A model generated the notes under the pieces. The model made no database searches. It saw only the letters and a list, made by a program, of their open reading frames with translations, and was not told the DNA's origin. The position numbers were made by a program, and so were the translations under genes. A stretch of 64,000 nucleotides of DNA from Patescibacteria group bacterium (lineage in GTDB: Bacteria; Patescibacteriota; Microgenomatia; UBA1406; GWC2-37-13). This document shows positions 62,253 through 64,000 of the stretch, one piece after another (within the stretch, counting starts at the first letter, position 1; every line of letters begins with the position of its first letter). Where the stretch lies: NCBI GenBank assembly GCA_023381015.1, contig JAMCTE010000012.1, positions 1 through 64,000 of the forward strand, written 5' to 3'.

Positions 62253-63362
62253 ATGCCCCGGAAAAAAATCAACATCGGTTTAGTCTTCGGTGGACGAAGC
62301 GGGGAGCACGAAGTATCCCTACTCTCCGCGAAATCAATTTTCGAAGCTCTCGATAAAGACAAATACAACGTCTTTCTCATCGGCATCGACAAAATGGGCC
62401 ATTGGTTACTTGGCAACCCGGCCAACTATCTTCTCAATAGCACCAACCCGAAATTGATTGCCCTAAACAAATCGTCGTCAACCGGCATCGTTCCCGTCAA
62501 CAAAGCGGAAACGTCGGAGATCATCTCGATTGAGTCGGGTAGGGAACTCGGCAAAATAGACGTCTTTTTCCCGATCATCCATGGTACCTTCGGCGAAGAC
62601 GGCACGATACAGGGAATGTTTGAGATGATTAACGCCGCCTACGTCGGCGCCGGTGTTACCGGGTCGGCCCTCGGCATGGACAAGGATTTCCAGAAAAAAC
62701 TCCTCAGGGAAGCCGGCCTTAGCGTCGCCGATTCGATGACCATAAAAAAGAGCGCTTACGGCAAGGACACCATCGGCAAAATCGAAAAAAAATTTTCCTA
62801 TCCTGTTTTCGTCAAACCGGCCAATCTCGGCTCCTCAGTCGGGATCCACAAAGTCCATGACCGGCAAGAACTGGCCGGATCGATCAAAGACGCTTTTCGC
62901 TACGATACTAAAATCATGGTAGAAGAATACATCAAAGGTCGGGAAATCGAATGTTCCGTCCTCGGCAATGACAACCCGATCGCCTCTGTCCCCGGCGAAG
63001 TCCAACCACACCACGAATTCTACTCATATGAAGCCAAATACATTGACGAAAATGGCGCCGGACTGATCATACCGGCCAAACTACCAAAAAATACCATCGA
63101 AAAAATCCAGGAAGCCGCCAAAAAAACTTTCGTTTCTTTGGACTGCGCCGGGTTCGCCAGAGTCGATTTCTTCGTCAGGGACGACAGGGAAATTTTCGTC
63201 AACGAAATAAACACTCTTCCTGGATTTACGAAAATCAGCATGTTCCCAAAATTATTTGCCGCCTCGGGGATCTCCTACCAAGAATTGCTCGACCGCCTGA
63301 TTAATCTGGCCTTGAAAAAAAAACAGGAAAAAGACAAATTGAAACGCAGTTACTCTCCCTGA
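62253..63362 (+). CDS. ddl: D-alanine--D-alanine ligase
   Basis: ATP-grasp ligase that makes D-Ala-D-Ala for peptidoglycan. 369 residues: FGGRSGEHEVSLLSAKSI at the N-terminus, FPIIHGTFGEDGTIQGMFE, AYVGAGVTGSALGMDKD, the ATP-grasp FVKPANLGSSVGIHKV, and the metal/substrate segment FARVDFFVRDDREIFVNEIN followed by TLPGFTKISMFPKL. Complete, with all family motifs. Converges on murF with a 13-bp overlap, so the two peptidoglycan genes are adjacent but opposed. Confidence 0.95.
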   Translation: MPRKKINIGLVFGGRSGEHEVSLLSAKSIFEALDKDKYNVFLIGIDKMGHWLLGNPANYLLNSTNPKLIALNKSSSTGIVPVNKAETSEIISIESGRELGKIDVFFPIIHGTFGEDGTIQGMFEMINAAYVGAGVTGSALGMDKDFQKKLLREAGLSVADSMTIKKSAYGKDTIGKIEKKFSYPVFVKPANLGSSVGIHKVHDRQELAGSIKDAFRYDTKIMVEEYIKGREIECSVLGNDNPIASVPGEVQPHHEFYSYEAKYIDENGAGLIIPAKLPKNTIEKIQEAAKKTFVSLDCAGFARVDFFVRDDREIFVNEINTLPGFTKISMFPKLFAASGISYQELLDRLINLALKKKQEKDKLKRSYSP

Positions 63363-64000
63363 AAGAACCGCTTTTTCCTTTTTATCCAAAAATCGTTCTG
63401 CCGGCAGAGTTTTTTTTGATCAGTTTTATCCTTTAATATTTTTTTCACGGCTTCTTCCAAAAAAATCTCGTTTTGCGAACCCTTGACCAGGACGATTGAT
63501 CGGTAGGGTAGAGACTTAAGCAAATAGTCGCCGGCTTCCAAGGCGGTATTAAATCCCCTGACTTCTTTTATTTCTCCTTTCAATTTTGGAATAATGTATT
63601 TTTTAGTATTCGGTCCCAAGCAATATAACCGGTCGGCGCCCAGTGCGATAATTTTTTCGGCGACCTGCTCGTGTTCGGCCTTGGTTTCCTCTCCAAGCTC
63701 CCTCATGTCGCCCAAAACCAAAACCAGCGGCCGTTTTTCTTTCCCGGAGAGACCTTTTGCCAATTCCAGATAGGTAAAAACCGACGCCTTCGAAGCGTTA
63801 TACGACGAATCGATCACGATCGACGAATTGATCCCTTTTAAAATGCTGCCTCGTCCAGCCGGCAGACTAAAGTTTTTTGAGATGCCGGATCTGATCCGGT
63901 CGTTTTCCATGGACAAACTTTTCCCGACGGCAATGGCCGCCGCAAAAACCTCCTGATAACCCCTTGGTAAAACAAAACCGTTTACGATGATTTCGATTGG
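63350..64000 (-). CDS. murF: UDP-N-acetylmuramoyl-tripeptide--D-alanyl-D-alanine ligase, N-terminal part outside window
   Basis: Adds the D-Ala-D-Ala made by Ddl to the UDP-MurNAc tripeptide. The frame is open from 63350 to the window edge, giving the C-terminal 216 residues: NGFVLPRGYQEVFAAAIAVG, the Mur-ligase SLPAGRGSILKGINSS and VIDSSYNASKASV, and the C-terminal domain LVLVLGDMRELGEETKAEHE and IVLVKGSQNEIFLEEAVK. This is the standard MurF C-terminus. The N-terminal catalytic part and ATP-binding loop lie beyond 64000. Confidence 0.9.
   Translation of the reverse strand, partial: PIEIIVNGFVLPRGYQEVFAAAIAVGKSLSMENDRIRSGISKNFSLPAGRGSILKGINSSIVIDSSYNASKASVFTYLELAKGLSGKEKRPLVLVLGDMRELGEETKAEHEQVAEKIIALGADRLYCLGPNTKKYIIPKLKGEIKEVRGFNTALEAGDYLLKSLPYRSIVLVKGSQNEIFLEEAVKKILKDKTDQKKLCRQNDFWIKRKKRFFQGE

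Overview
The window looks like a chromosome segment of a Candidate Phyla Radiation (Patescibacteria) bacterium, most likely Microgenomates-like. The evidence is indirect. Envelope and glycosyltransferase genes are numerous and central metabolism is sparse. All three tRNA genes lack an encoded CCA end. There is a mobile four-helix-bundle element, and two palindromic repeats that are translated in frame inside genes (peptides LDSGLRRND and PAFAKATAGK). TGA is an ordinary stop, which argues against the recoded Gracilibacteria and Absconditabacteria. No rRNA or ribosomal protein gene is present, so the lineage is an inference.

Layout. 1-13.8 kb holds surface polysaccharide and glycoconjugate genes: rfbD (partial), a GT4 glycosyltransferase, an acyltransferase, gmd, a Wzx-like flippase, a GT39-like transferase, galE, a GT2 transferase and a DUF2079 protein, with a secreted trypsin-like protease and tRNA-Gly among them. 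13.9-27.8 kb is mixed housekeeping: Xer recombinase, glutamine synthetase, aldo/keto reductase, tRNA-Ser with two small serine hydrolases, three EamA transporters, HAD, an unusual alcohol dehydrogenase paralogue, NUDIX and flavodoxin.

28.0-50.86 kb is an integrated conjugative element inserted at the 3' end of tRNA-Leu(TAG). It carries a large serine recombinase at the left end, a VirD4/TraG-like coupling ATPase, a replication-relaxation-like protein, a minimal type IV secretion operon (VirB2 pilin, pilin-VirB6 fusion, PrgI, split VirB4, M23 hydrolase), and a metal/redox cargo. The cargo is BlaI and an M56 protease, three DsbA-like proteins, a TauE-cupredoxin fusion, an HMA chaperone, a P1B ATPase and a SufS-like desulfurase. 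At the right end are an AbiEii-WYL-like-zinc-finger protein beside a divergent HTH gene, and a PLD protein. Base composition and translation signals change sharply. Backbone genes mostly start 6-12 nt after a TATAAT-like box (leaderless), whereas several element genes have strong Shine-Dalgarno sequences.

50.86-64 kb returns to the backbone: an inositol-phosphatase-family enzyme, a class III aminotransferase, an AlkA plus radical-SAM pair, panE, a frameshifted secreted protein, an extracytosolic flavinylation module (FMN-binding protein, ApbE, RnfD-FNR fusion), a GT39-like protein, DsbA, ddl and partial murF.

How it fits together. The most system-like novelty is the BlaI/M56-regulated metal and disulfide cargo, because three matching dyad operators can be read directly in the sequence. 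Next are the AbiEii-WYL-zinc-finger/HTH pair, the four-helix-bundle element with its gene-less derivative flanking gmd, and the flavinylated electron-transfer module.
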